Assembly: GCF_029892565.1 (NCBI RefSeq)
Contig: NZ_JARXVH010000001.1
Location: 620,001 to 684,000, forward strand
Direction of reading: 5' to 3'
DNA from: Streptomyces pseudovenezuelae
GTDB taxonomy: Bacteria; Actinomycetota; Actinomycetes; Streptomycetales; Streptomycetaceae
DNA length: 64,000 bases
Positions 57,566-64,000 of the stretch are shown one piece after another. Every line of letters starts with the position of its first letter. Positions within the stretch are counted from its first letter, which is position 1. A program made the translations under genes and the position numbers. The notes beneath the pieces were generated by a model. It had not been told where the DNA came from. It was given only the letters and a program-made list of their open reading frames with translations, and searched no databases.

Positions 57566-58036
57566 TCATGCCACCTTGCGGCCCGCCGTCTCCTGCTGCG
57601 AAGCCAGCGCCCAGATGACGAACACGTCGATGGCCATCATGACCAGGGACCACAGGGGCTCGTACGGCAGGAACAGGAACTGCGCGACCAGGCTCAGCGA
57701 GGCCAGGAAGATGCCCGTGAACCGGGCCCAGGACTCGCCCCTGAGCACGCCCCAGCCGGTGACGGCGACCAGGGCGCCGAGGATGACGTGGATCCAGCCC
57801 CAACCGGTGAGGTTGAGCTCGTAGACGTAGTTGCCGACACTGCCGTAGACGTCGTCCTTGGCGATCGCCGCGATGCCCTGCAGGACGGCGAGGACACCGC
57901 TGCACAGCATCAGCACACCGGCGAAGACGACACCGCCGGACACCCAGCCGTCGCCGTCCCCTCGGGAGCGTGGGGAGCGCGGGGAGGACGTGGTGCCGGT
58001 GGGCGTGCCGGTCGGGTGCGCTGCCTGCTGGCTCAT
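57566..58036 (-). CDS. Four-TM DUF7144-like membrane protein
   Basis: A 156-residue protein with a polar, Ser/Pro-rich N-terminal tail and four transmembrane segments (GVVFAGVLMLCSGVLAVLQG, GWIHVILGALVAVTGWGVL, and two more). The pattern WxxGxxxFAGxxMxxxGxxxxxxGIxAI is common in actinomycete membrane proteins of unknown function. GAAGGGACC precedes the ATG at 58036. It lies alone; 57428-57565 holds no clear feature. Confidence 0.75.
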   Translation of the reverse strand: MSQQAAHPTGTPTGTTSSPRSPRSRGDGDGWVSGGVVFAGVLMLCSGVLAVLQGIAAIAKDDVYGSVGNYVYELNLTGWGWIHVILGALVAVTGWGVLRGESWARFTGIFLASLSLVAQFLFLPYEPLWSLVMMAIDVFVIWALASQQETAGRKVA

Positions 58037-58200
58037 GGGTGGTGGTCCCTTCTCCGGCCCCCGCTTCGGTGAGACCGAGCCTTCGGCCGACGGCAGGGGG
58101 CCGCCATCCTGACTACGCCGAACGGGTGAACGGGAGAGGTGCTCCACCAGCCCGGACGACCCGAGGAAGCGCAGGTCGTCCGCCACGGCCCACGCCTTCG

Positions 58201-59025
58201 TCAGCCCGACCGCCGGATCTCCTCCACGAAGCCGGTCATGACATCCACGTACTCCTCCGGACTGGTCACATGAGGGACGTGTCCGGAGCCCTCGAAGGTG
58301 TGGGCCCGCGCCTGCGGCAGCGCCTCGGTCAGTCGGGCCGTGATCCGGTGAAGCCATACGGGGCTGGTCGTGCCGTGCGTCACCAGGACGGGAACGGTGT
58401 GACCGGCGAGGCGGTCGAGGTCCAGGGCCGCCCATGCCGGGTCGCCGTGCTCGTCCAGGAAGGTGGGGGCGTTGGTGAGCAGGGTGTCGCGAGCCTTGTC
58501 GGGGAGCTTCTCCCACTCCCCCGGGCCCAGCGCGATCTCCTCCACGAACCGGCGTGCGCCCGCCAGGGTCTCGCCCGCCCGCAGCTGGTCGAGGACGACG
58601 GCCATCTCCTGCCGGACCGACGTCATCATCGGCCGCAGTACGGGATCGTCGGCGACGACGTCCAGGAGCGGCGGCTCGTGCACGGTGAGCCCGCGGAAGA
58701 GTTCGGGGCGCCGGGCGGCCAGGCCGAGTGCGGTCGACGCGCCGAAGGAGTTGGCCGCCACGTACACCGGCCCGGACCCGAGCGTCGCCATCAGCGCGGC
58801 CAGGTCCTCCTCGTCCTCGAAGCGGGACCCCTGCCCGGGCGGGCGTTCACTGAGACTGTGCCCACGGCGGTCGTAGACGAGAACCCGGAACCGCTCCGCG
58901 AACGCGTCGAGGACGGGCAGCCAGGTGTAGTGGTCCGCCCAGGAGCCGTGCACCAGGACCAACGGGTCGCCGTCGCCCAGGACTTCGCAGTAGAGGTCTA
59001 CGCCGTTGACTCCGACTCGCGCCAT
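58201..59025 (-). CDS. Alpha/beta hydrolase
   Basis: A 274-residue cytoplasmic hydrolase: LVLVHGSWADHYTWLPVLDAF gives the oxyanion-hole segment, nucleophile Ser93 is in VAANSFGASTALG (an N-x-F-G variant of GxSxG), and the His is in FEGSGHVPHVTSPEEYVD. The position of the acid is not certain. The broad group includes esterases, dehalogenases and lactonases; no specific substrate can be given. The ATG at 59025 has GGCGGGAAC before it. The next gene (macrodomain) lies 49 bases upstream. Confidence 0.85.
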   Translation of the reverse strand: MARVGVNGVDLYCEVLGDGDPLVLVHGSWADHYTWLPVLDAFAERFRVLVYDRRGHSLSERPPGQGSRFEDEEDLAALMATLGSGPVYVAANSFGASTALGLAARRPELFRGLTVHEPPLLDVVADDPVLRPMMTSVRQEMAVVLDQLRAGETLAGARRFVEEIALGPGEWEKLPDKARDTLLTNAPTFLDEHGDPAWAALDLDRLAGHTVPVLVTHGTTSPVWLHRITARLTEALPQARAHTFEGSGHVPHVTSPEEYVDVMTGFVEEIRRSG

Positions 59026-59074
59026 GTTCCCGCCTCGCATCCCATCGGCATCGGCTTCGGCTCCGGCTGGCCCG

Positions 59075-59587
59075 TCAGCCCACTTGGGCCGCGAACACCT
59101 CATAGGCAGGCCGGTCGAAGAGGACGAACCGCACCTCCTCGACCGCGGTGTCGGCAGCCCTGATCGTCTCCACGGCGATCCGGGCGCCGTCGTCCATCGG
59201 CCAGCCGAAGATGCCGGTGGAGATCGCGGGGAACGCGACCGTACGCGCGCCGAGTTCATCGGCGATCCGCAGTGACTCCCGGTAGCAGGAGGTCAGTTGG
59301 CTGGAGCGGTCCTCGGTCGCGCTGTGGACCGGGCCGACGGTGTGGATCACCCAGCGGGCGTCCAGGTTGCCCGCGGTGGTGGCGACCGCCTGCCCCGTGG
59401 CCAGGCCCTTGCCGTAGTGCGAGGCGCGCAGCTTGCGGCACTCCTCCAGGATCGCGGGGCCACCACGGCGGTGGATGGCGCCGTCCACGCCTCCGCCGCC
59501 GAGCAGGGAGGAGTTGGCCGCGTTCACGATCGCGTCGACACTCTCGCGCGTGATGTCGCCCTGGACGAGGGTGATGGTGGGGGTCAT
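59075..59587 (-). CDS. Macrodomain protein (ADP-ribose binding/deacylase type)
   Basis: A 170-residue macrodomain, opening MTPTITLVQGDITRESVDAIVNAANSSLLGGGGVDGAIHRRGGP, the conserved ADP-ribose pocket, followed by TVGPVHSATED and PAISTGIFGWPMDDGARIA. Such MacroD/YmdB-like proteins hydrolyse O-acetyl-ADP-ribose or mono-ADP-ribosyl esters. It is one of four ADP-ribose-linked enzymes within 9 kb (glycohydrolase, Nudix, sirtuin). GGAGG lies 6 bases before the ATG at 59587. Confidence 0.9.
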   Translation of the reverse strand: MTPTITLVQGDITRESVDAIVNAANSSLLGGGGVDGAIHRRGGPAILEECRKLRASHYGKGLATGQAVATTAGNLDARWVIHTVGPVHSATEDRSSQLTSCYRESLRIADELGARTVAFPAISTGIFGWPMDDGARIAVETIRAADTAVEEVRFVLFDRPAYEVFAAQVG

Positions 59588-59641
59588 ACGTGCCTCCATG
59601 GCAGGCCGTTCCCGGTCGGTCACAGCTGGTCGGGACGGACC

Positions 59642-59658
59642 AGTTCAGTTCAGTTCAG
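59642..59658. repeat. 5-base tandem repeat on the oxidoreductase stop codon
   Basis: AGTTC is repeated three times (59642-59656). On the coding strand the stop TGA (59657-59655) begins the array and TGA recurs in two following units, in different frames. Confidence 0.6.
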
Positions 59659-61067
59659 GACTGCTGCCGCAGTCTGCGCCAGACCGCCTTCGCCGCGTTG
59701 TGCCCCGACATGCCGTGCACACCCGGCCCCGGCGGCGTGGCCGAGGAGCAGATGAAGACGGCGGGGTGCGGGGTGGTGTACGGCGACAGGGTGAGCTTGG
59801 GGCGCAGCAGGATCTGGAGTCCGGAGACCGCGCCGGAGGCGATGTCTCCGCCGACGTAGTTGGCGTTGCGCGCGGCGAGCTCGGGTGGTCCGGCGATCGC
59901 GCGGGCGAGGACGCGGTCGCGGAACCCCGGGGCGAAGCGCTCCAGTTGGCGTTCCATCGCGTCCGTGAGGTCGCCGGTCCAGCCGCTCGGGACGTGTCCG
60001 TAGGCCCAGAAGACCTGCTTGCCCTCGGGTGCGCGGGTGGGGTCGACGACGCCTGGCTGCACCGTGATCATGAACGGCCTGTCGGGCGCGCGGCCCTCCT
60101 TGGAGGCCGCGCGCAGTGCGGCACCGATCTCCGCGCTGTCGCGGCCGATCTGTACCGTGCCTGCGACGCGGGCCTGCTCAGCGATCCACGGCACCGGGCC
60201 GTCCAGCGCGTAGTCGACCTTGAAGACTCCCGGTCCGTACCGGTAGCCCTCGTAGTAGCGGCCGAAGCCGGCGATGCGGGCCAGGGCGGTGGGCGAGGTG
60301 TCGAAGACGTACGCGCGGGCCGGCGGCAGGTCGTCGAGGCGCTTGACCTCGTAGTCCGTGTGGACCGTGCCGCCGAGGTCCTTCAGGTAGGCGGTGAGCG
60401 CGTCGGAGATGGACTGGGAGCCGCCGCGGGCGACCGGCCACCCGCGCGCGTGTGCCGCGAGGGCGAAGACCAGGCCGACGGCCCCGGTGGCGAGGCCGGT
60501 GAGCGGGGCCATGACGTGCGCGACGAGGCCCGCGAAGAGGGTCTTGGCGCGCTCGTCGTGGAAGCGGCGGGTCAGCAGGGCGGACGGCGGCAGACCGACG
60601 AGGCCGAAGCGGGCGAGGGTCACCGGGTCGCGCGGGAGCGAGGTGAGCGGCAGCGACATGAAGTCGCGCACCAGGGTGTCCCACTTGGGCAGGAAGGGCT
60701 CGACCAGCCTGCGGTACGGCCCCGCGTCCCGGGGCCCGAAGGAGGCGGCCGTCTCCGCGACCGACCGGGAGAGCACGGCGGCGGTGCCGTCGGTGAAGGG
60801 GTGCGCCATGGGCAGCTCGGGCTGGAGCCACTCCAGGCCGTACCGCTCCAGGGGCAGGGCGCGGAACGCCGGGGAGTTGATCCCGAGCGGGTGGGCGGCG
60901 GAGCAGGGGTCGTGGCGGAAGCCGGGAAGGGTGAGCTCTTCCGTACGGGCTCCCCCGCCCACGGTGTCACGTGCCTCGAAGACCGCCACGGAGAAGCCGC
61001 GACGGGCCAGCTCCACGGCCGCGGTCAGCCCGTTGGGCCCCGCTCCCACCACGACCACATCGAGCAT
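59655..61067 (-). CDS. Phytoene desaturase-like FAD-dependent oxidoreductase
   Basis: A 470-residue flavoprotein with the Rossmann motif [42 protein letters not shown] at the N terminus and the C-terminal FAD motif around [20 protein letters not shown]. It is of the CrtI/amine oxidase-like group; carotenoid genes are not nearby, so a role in carotenoid synthesis is not supported. The ATG at 61067 ([10 protein letters not shown]) is preferred, with GAAGG 8 bases before; a GTG at 61076 is an alternative. Confidence 0.87.
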   Translation of the reverse strand: MLDVVVVGAGPNGLTAAVELARRGFSVAVFEARDTVGGGARTEELTLPGFRHDPCSAAHPLGINSPAFRALPLERYGLEWLQPELPMAHPFTDGTAAVLSRSVAETAASFGPRDAGPYRRLVEPFLPKWDTLVRDFMSLPLTSLPRDPVTLARFGLVGLPPSALLTRRFHDERAKTLFAGLVAHVMAPLTGLATGAVGLVFALAAHARGWPVARGGSQSISDALTAYLKDLGGTVHTDYEVKRLDDLPPARAYVFDTSPTALARIAGFGRYYEGYRYGPGVFKVDYALDGPVPWIAEQARVAGTVQIGRDSAEIGAALRAASKEGRAPDRPFMITVQPGVVDPTRAPEGKQVFWAYGHVPSGWTGDLTDAMERQLERFAPGFRDRVLARAIAGPPELAARNANYVGGDIASGAVSGLQILLRPKLTLSPYTTPHPAVFICSSATPPGPGVHGMSGHNAAKAVWRRLRQQS

Positions 61068-61204
61068 CGACGGCACCTTCGGACCCCTTCGTCAGCCGAT
61101 GGCCTGCGGGGTCAGGATATGACGGGGCACTGACACCTTTGGGTCACGGGTGCTGCACATTGGGGCGGTCGTCCGGAGATGGCGTGCCCCCGACCGCCCC
61201 GACC

Positions 61205-61231
61205 TCCTTGGTCTCCTCGGTCTTCGAGGTC
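61205..61231. repeat. 9-base degenerate tandem repeat up to the IMPase stop
   Basis: TCCTTGGTC (61205-61213), TCCTCGGTC (61214-61222) and TTCGAGGTC (61223-61231) run into the stop codon at 61230-61232. The same 9-base period occurs at the MFS stop. Confidence 0.55.
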
Positions 61232-62075
61232 AGGCCGTGCCCGACAGCAGTCCCACGATCCGGCGTGCCGTGGCCGCGTCGCGGGCCGCGGTGAACGGCA
61301 GGGCGTTGCCGCCCACGATCCGGAACGGCTCCCCGGTGACCGTGAGGTGGGTGCCGCCTGCCTCCTCGACCAGCAGGAGGCCCGCCGCGTGGTCCCAGGC
61401 GGCCTCCCAGGAGAACGCCGTCGCGTCCAACTCGCCGCGGGCGATGGCGAGGTACTCCAGTCCCGCCGACCCGCACGCGCGCGGTGCGACGCCCTCGGTC
61501 CACAGGCCGAGCAGGGAGCGCTTCTCCTCGTCCGTCGTGTAGTCCGGGTGGGAGGTGGCCACTTCGAGGTCGCGGCCGGGGGTGGGCGGACCGGCGTACA
61601 GCCGCTCACCGTTGAGGAAGGCGCCCTGGCCCTTCACCGCCGTGGCGAGTTGGTCGAGGGCCGGCGCGAACGTCCAGGAGGCGAGCAGGACTCCGTGGTG
61701 CGCGAGGGCGACCAGCGTGGAGAACCCGGGGTCACCGTGCACGAACTGGCGGGTCCCGTCGACCGGGTCGACTATCCAGACCGGCGCCTCACCCCGTATC
61801 GCCTCGTACGTCGCCGGGTTGGCGTGCACCGCCTCCTCGCCGACCACGACGGAACCCGGCAGCAGGGCGCTCAGCACCCCGGTCAGGTACTTCTCGGCCA
61901 GGCGGTCGGCGTCCGTCACCAGGTCGTGCGGACCGGCCTTCTCGTCGACCTCGTGGGCGGCGAGCCGGCGGAAGCGCGGCGTGATCTCCTTCGCGGCGGC
62001 CTCACGGACCGCCTGCTCGACGTCGGCCGAGTGCTGTGCGAGAAACTCTTCGATGGTTTCCGTGTCTTCGATCAT
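61230..62075 (-). CDS. Inositol monophosphatase family protein
   Basis: A 281-residue Mg-dependent phosphatase with the family sites SVVVGEEAVHAN (Glu), IVDPVDGTRQFVHG (DPxDGT), and AAWDHAAGLLLVEEAGG (WD near the C terminus). It could act on inositol phosphate, histidinol phosphate or a related metabolite. MIEDTETIEEF from the ATG at 62075 is the usual kind of start; an upstream GTG/ATG stretch lacks homology. The gene is leftward and lies after the oxidoreductase gene by 163 bases. Confidence 0.88.
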   Translation of the reverse strand: MIEDTETIEEFLAQHSADVEQAVREAAAKEITPRFRRLAAHEVDEKAGPHDLVTDADRLAEKYLTGVLSALLPGSVVVGEEAVHANPATYEAIRGEAPVWIVDPVDGTRQFVHGDPGFSTLVALAHHGVLLASWTFAPALDQLATAVKGQGAFLNGERLYAGPPTPGRDLEVATSHPDYTTDEEKRSLLGLWTEGVAPRACGSAGLEYLAIARGELDATAFSWEAAWDHAAGLLLVEEAGGTHLTVTGEPFRIVGGNALPFTAARDAATARRIVGLLSGTA

Positions 62076-62223
62076 GTGTCCATGAGAGCACGCGCCACTG
62101 ACAATCCCCACCCGCCCGGTGCACTACGGGTGGAATGGGGATGAAATCCAGGCACGCCCTGCACTCTCGGCACTTCCCGCACTGAGGTCGCCCGCCCAGC
62201 GCCCCGCCTCCGGGCGCCGCCCC

Positions 62224-64000
62224 TCAGCGCCCGACCGCGTACCCCTGCATCCCGCGCGGGTTCGCCCCCGCCGACAGGATCCCGGTCCTCGGATCCCGCG
62301 CGACGGCGCACAGCCGGCCCTCCGACCAGGCGTCGCCGACGGTCACGTCGTGCCCGCGCCGCCGCAGTTCCGCGACGACCTCCGGGTCCGTACGGGACTC
62401 CACGGTCACGCTCCCCGGACGCATCCCGCGCGGGTAGAACGACCCGGGGAAGCTGTCGTTGTGCCAGTTCGGGGCGTCGATCGCGCCCTGCAGGTCGAGG
62501 CCGCCGCGAACCGGTCCGCGCAGGGCGACGGCCAGGAAGAAATGCAGCTGCCACTGGTCCTGCTGGTCCCCTCCGGGCGTACCGAAGGCCATGACCGGGA
62601 CGCCGTCGCGCAGGGCGACGGACGGCGTGAGGGTGGTGCGGGGACGGCGGCCCGGGGCGAGGGAGTTCGGCAGGCCCTCCTCCGGCCAGGTCATCTGGAG
62701 CCGGGTGCCGAGCGGGAAGCCCAGTTCGGGCACGACGGGGTTGGACTGGAGCCAGCCACCGCTCGGGGTGGCCGCGACCATGTTGCCCCAGCGGTCGACG
62801 ACGTCGAGATGGCAGGTGTCGCCACGGGTGGCGCCGTCGGATCCGACCTCGGGCTCGCCCGGGACGGGGGACGTGGGGGCCTTGGCCACCGTCGGCTCGC
62901 CGGCACCCATGGGGTCGAAGCCGGGGTCGTAGGGGGTGACCACGCGCGCGTGCGTACTGAGACGCGGTGTACGCCCGCCGGGGCTGCCGGGGCGCAGTTC
63001 GTACGAGGCCTTGTCGCCGACGAGTCCGCGCCGGGCAGCGTTGTAGTCGGCGGACAGCAGCTCGCCGAGCGGCACCTGGTCCGCGCCGTCCCCGTCGCCG
63101 TACCAGGCCTCCCGGTCGGCCATGGCGAGCTTGCAGCCCTCGATCAGCAGGTGAACGTAGTCGGCGGAGCCGTACGCGGGCAGCTCCGCCAGCTCCGGCG
63201 GGAGCAGTGCGAGCTGCTGGAGCAGGACCGGGCCCTGGCTCCAGGGGCCGGCCTTGCACAGGGTCCAGCCGTTCCAGTCGTACGTCGCCGGCGCCTCGTA
63301 GGTCGCGGACCAGCCGGCGAGGTCGGCGGCCGTGAGGGTGCCGGTGTGGCGCTCGCCGCTGGTGTCCATGGTGGGGCGCCCGGACTGCCGTATCAGGGCT
63401 TCGGCGATGAACCCGGAGCGCCACACCTCCCGTGCGGCCTCGATCTGCGCGATCCGGTCACCGGCTTCGGCGACCTCGTCGAGCAGGCGCTTCCAGGTGG
63501 CGGCGAGGGCGGGGTTGCGCAGGAGTTCGCCGGGGCGTGGGGCCTTTCCGTCCGACAGGTAGACCTCGGCGGACGACGTCCACTCCGTCTCGAAGAGCTC
63601 CCTGACCGCCTCCACCGTGGCGCCGACGTTCTCCACGGGCGCGTGGCCGTCTTCGGCGTACCCGATGGCGTACTTGAGCACGTCGGCGAGGGGCTTGGTG
63701 CCGTGGTCGCGGAGGAGCAGCATCCAGGCGTCGAAGGCGCCGGGCACGGCGGCGGCGAGCGGTCCTGTGCCGGGGACGAGATCGAGGCCGAGTGACTTGT
63801 AGTGCGCGACCGTGGCCCCGGCGGGCGCGACGCCCTGGCCGCAGAGCACCTGTACCTCGCCGTCCGCCGGGGCGAGCAGGATCGGCACCTCGCCGGCAGG
63901 GCCGTTCAGGTGCGGCTCGACGACGTGCAGGACGAACGCCCCCGCCACGGCCGCGTCGTAGGCGTTGCCGCCGTCCTCCAGGACGGCCATCGCGGACTGC
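62224..64000 (-). CDS. Gamma-glutamyltransferase family protein, 5' end cut by the window
   Basis: The visible 592 codons end at 62224 and the frame continues beyond the right edge, where QSAMAVLEDGGNAYDAAVAGAFVLHVV reads straight out of the window; only the first tens of residues can be missing. The autocatalytic Thr nucleophile is in TRGDTCHLDVVDRWGNMVAAT, and the C-terminal substrate loop is PSGGWLQSNPVVPELGFPLGT. GGT-type enzymes transfer or hydrolyse gamma-glutamyl groups, or act as acylases. No signal peptide can be seen because the N terminus is missing. Confidence 0.87.
   Translation of the reverse strand, partial: QSAMAVLEDGGNAYDAAVAGAFVLHVVEPHLNGPAGEVPILLAPADGEVQVLCGQGVAPAGATVAHYKSLGLDLVPGTGPLAAAVPGAFDAWMLLLRDHGTKPLADVLKYAIGYAEDGHAPVENVGATVEAVRELFETEWTSSAEVYLSDGKAPRPGELLRNPALAATWKRLLDEVAEAGDRIAQIEAAREVWRSGFIAEALIRQSGRPTMDTSGERHTGTLTAADLAGWSATYEAPATYDWNGWTLCKAGPWSQGPVLLQQLALLPPELAELPAYGSADYVHLLIEGCKLAMADREAWYGDGDGADQVPLGELLSADYNAARRGLVGDKASYELRPGSPGGRTPRLSTHARVVTPYDPGFDPMGAGEPTVAKAPTSPVPGEPEVGSDGATRGDTCHLDVVDRWGNMVAATPSGGWLQSNPVVPELGFPLGTRLQMTWPEEGLPNSLAPGRRPRTTLTPSVALRDGVPVMAFGTPGGDQQDQWQLHFFLAVALRGPVRGGLDLQGAIDAPNWHNDSFPGSFYPRGMRPGSVTVESRTDPEVVAELRRRGHDVTVGDAWSEGRLCAVARDPRTGILSAGANPRGMQGYAVGR

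Noticed and set aside
59655..61067. Carotenoid biosynthesis role for the phytoene desaturase-like gene
   Set aside because: No crtB, crtE or crtY-like neighbours; the CrtI-like fold is widespread in other reactions.

Overview
The window is very GC-rich, densely packed chromosomal DNA of the kind found in Streptomyces or a close actinomycete relative. This is judged from strong G/C third-position bias, many GTG starts, start-stop overlaps of the GTGA/ATGA type, probable leaderless genes with a TAnnnT box about 7 bases before the start, an LAxTG (sortase E type) surface protein under a DtxR/IdeR-type iron box, a Psd/Pss lipid pair and a complete-looking ethylmalonyl-CoA pathway block. No rRNA, tRNA, CRISPR array, phage or transposase was seen. 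Positions and motifs were read by eye; no database search was run.

Layout, left to right. 1-10.4 kb: start of an ABC-F gene, a histidine phosphatase, a PAP2-diacylglycerol kinase fusion, a methyltransferase behind an operator-promoter palindrome, a transketolase overlapping a LigD-type polymerase gene, then a DUF5107-TPR protein and small genes. 10.5-16.1 kb: a tight leftward run of four cytoplasmic peptidases (M55 DppA, M20, S9, S66) led by a MarR gene; this may be a peptide or muropeptide scavenging or immunity unit. 16.1-19.6 kb: a membrane protein and a frameshifted dienelactone hydrolase, with MarR- and TetR-type operators, a TetR gene, and a frameshifted, apparently internally deleted, iron-box-controlled LAxTG protein. 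19.7-31.9 kb: a Tat-exported propeller, a methyltransferase, a PAS-GAF-SpoIIE-ATPase regulator, an MFS transporter fused to three carboxypeptidase-regulatory-like repeats, an SRPBCC protein, a radical SAM protein, a secreted tripeptidyl aminopeptidase, RidA, GNAT and HEAT-repeat genes.

32-41.6 kb is the ethylmalonyl-CoA pathway: a duplicated 3-hydroxyacyl-CoA dehydrogenase (its first half lacks key catalytic residues), a TetR regulator placed like CcrR of Methylobacterium, then crotonyl-CoA carboxylase/reductase, ethylmalonyl-CoA mutase, a malyl/methylmalyl-CoA lyase, a MaoC mesaconyl-CoA hydratase and an acyl-CoA dehydrogenase. Together they turn acetyl-CoA into glyoxylate and propionyl-CoA and supply ethylmalonyl/methylmalonyl-CoA. 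Long leaders with strong hairpins precede the dehydrogenase and ccr. 41.7-43.3 kb: phosphatidylserine decarboxylase and synthase.

43.3-49.7 kb: a five-gene branched-chain amino acid type (Liv) ABC transporter divergent from a PucR regulator, with a perfect palindrome between them. 49.7-64 kb: glycerate kinase, a loose set of NAD/ADP-ribose enzymes (ADP-ribosylglycohydrolase, Nudix, sirtuin, macrodomain), a LysR/RibD-like pair, an AdaA-AlkA/Ogt alkylation repair operon, an alpha/beta hydrolase, a phytoene-desaturase-like oxidoreductase, an inositol monophosphatase and a gamma-glutamyltransferase cut by the window end.

A recurring oddity is a set of short direct tandem repeats (5-18 nt units) lying on, just before or just after stop codons of at least six genes. 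Two single-base frameshifts lie 1.2 kb apart and may be real or assembly errors.
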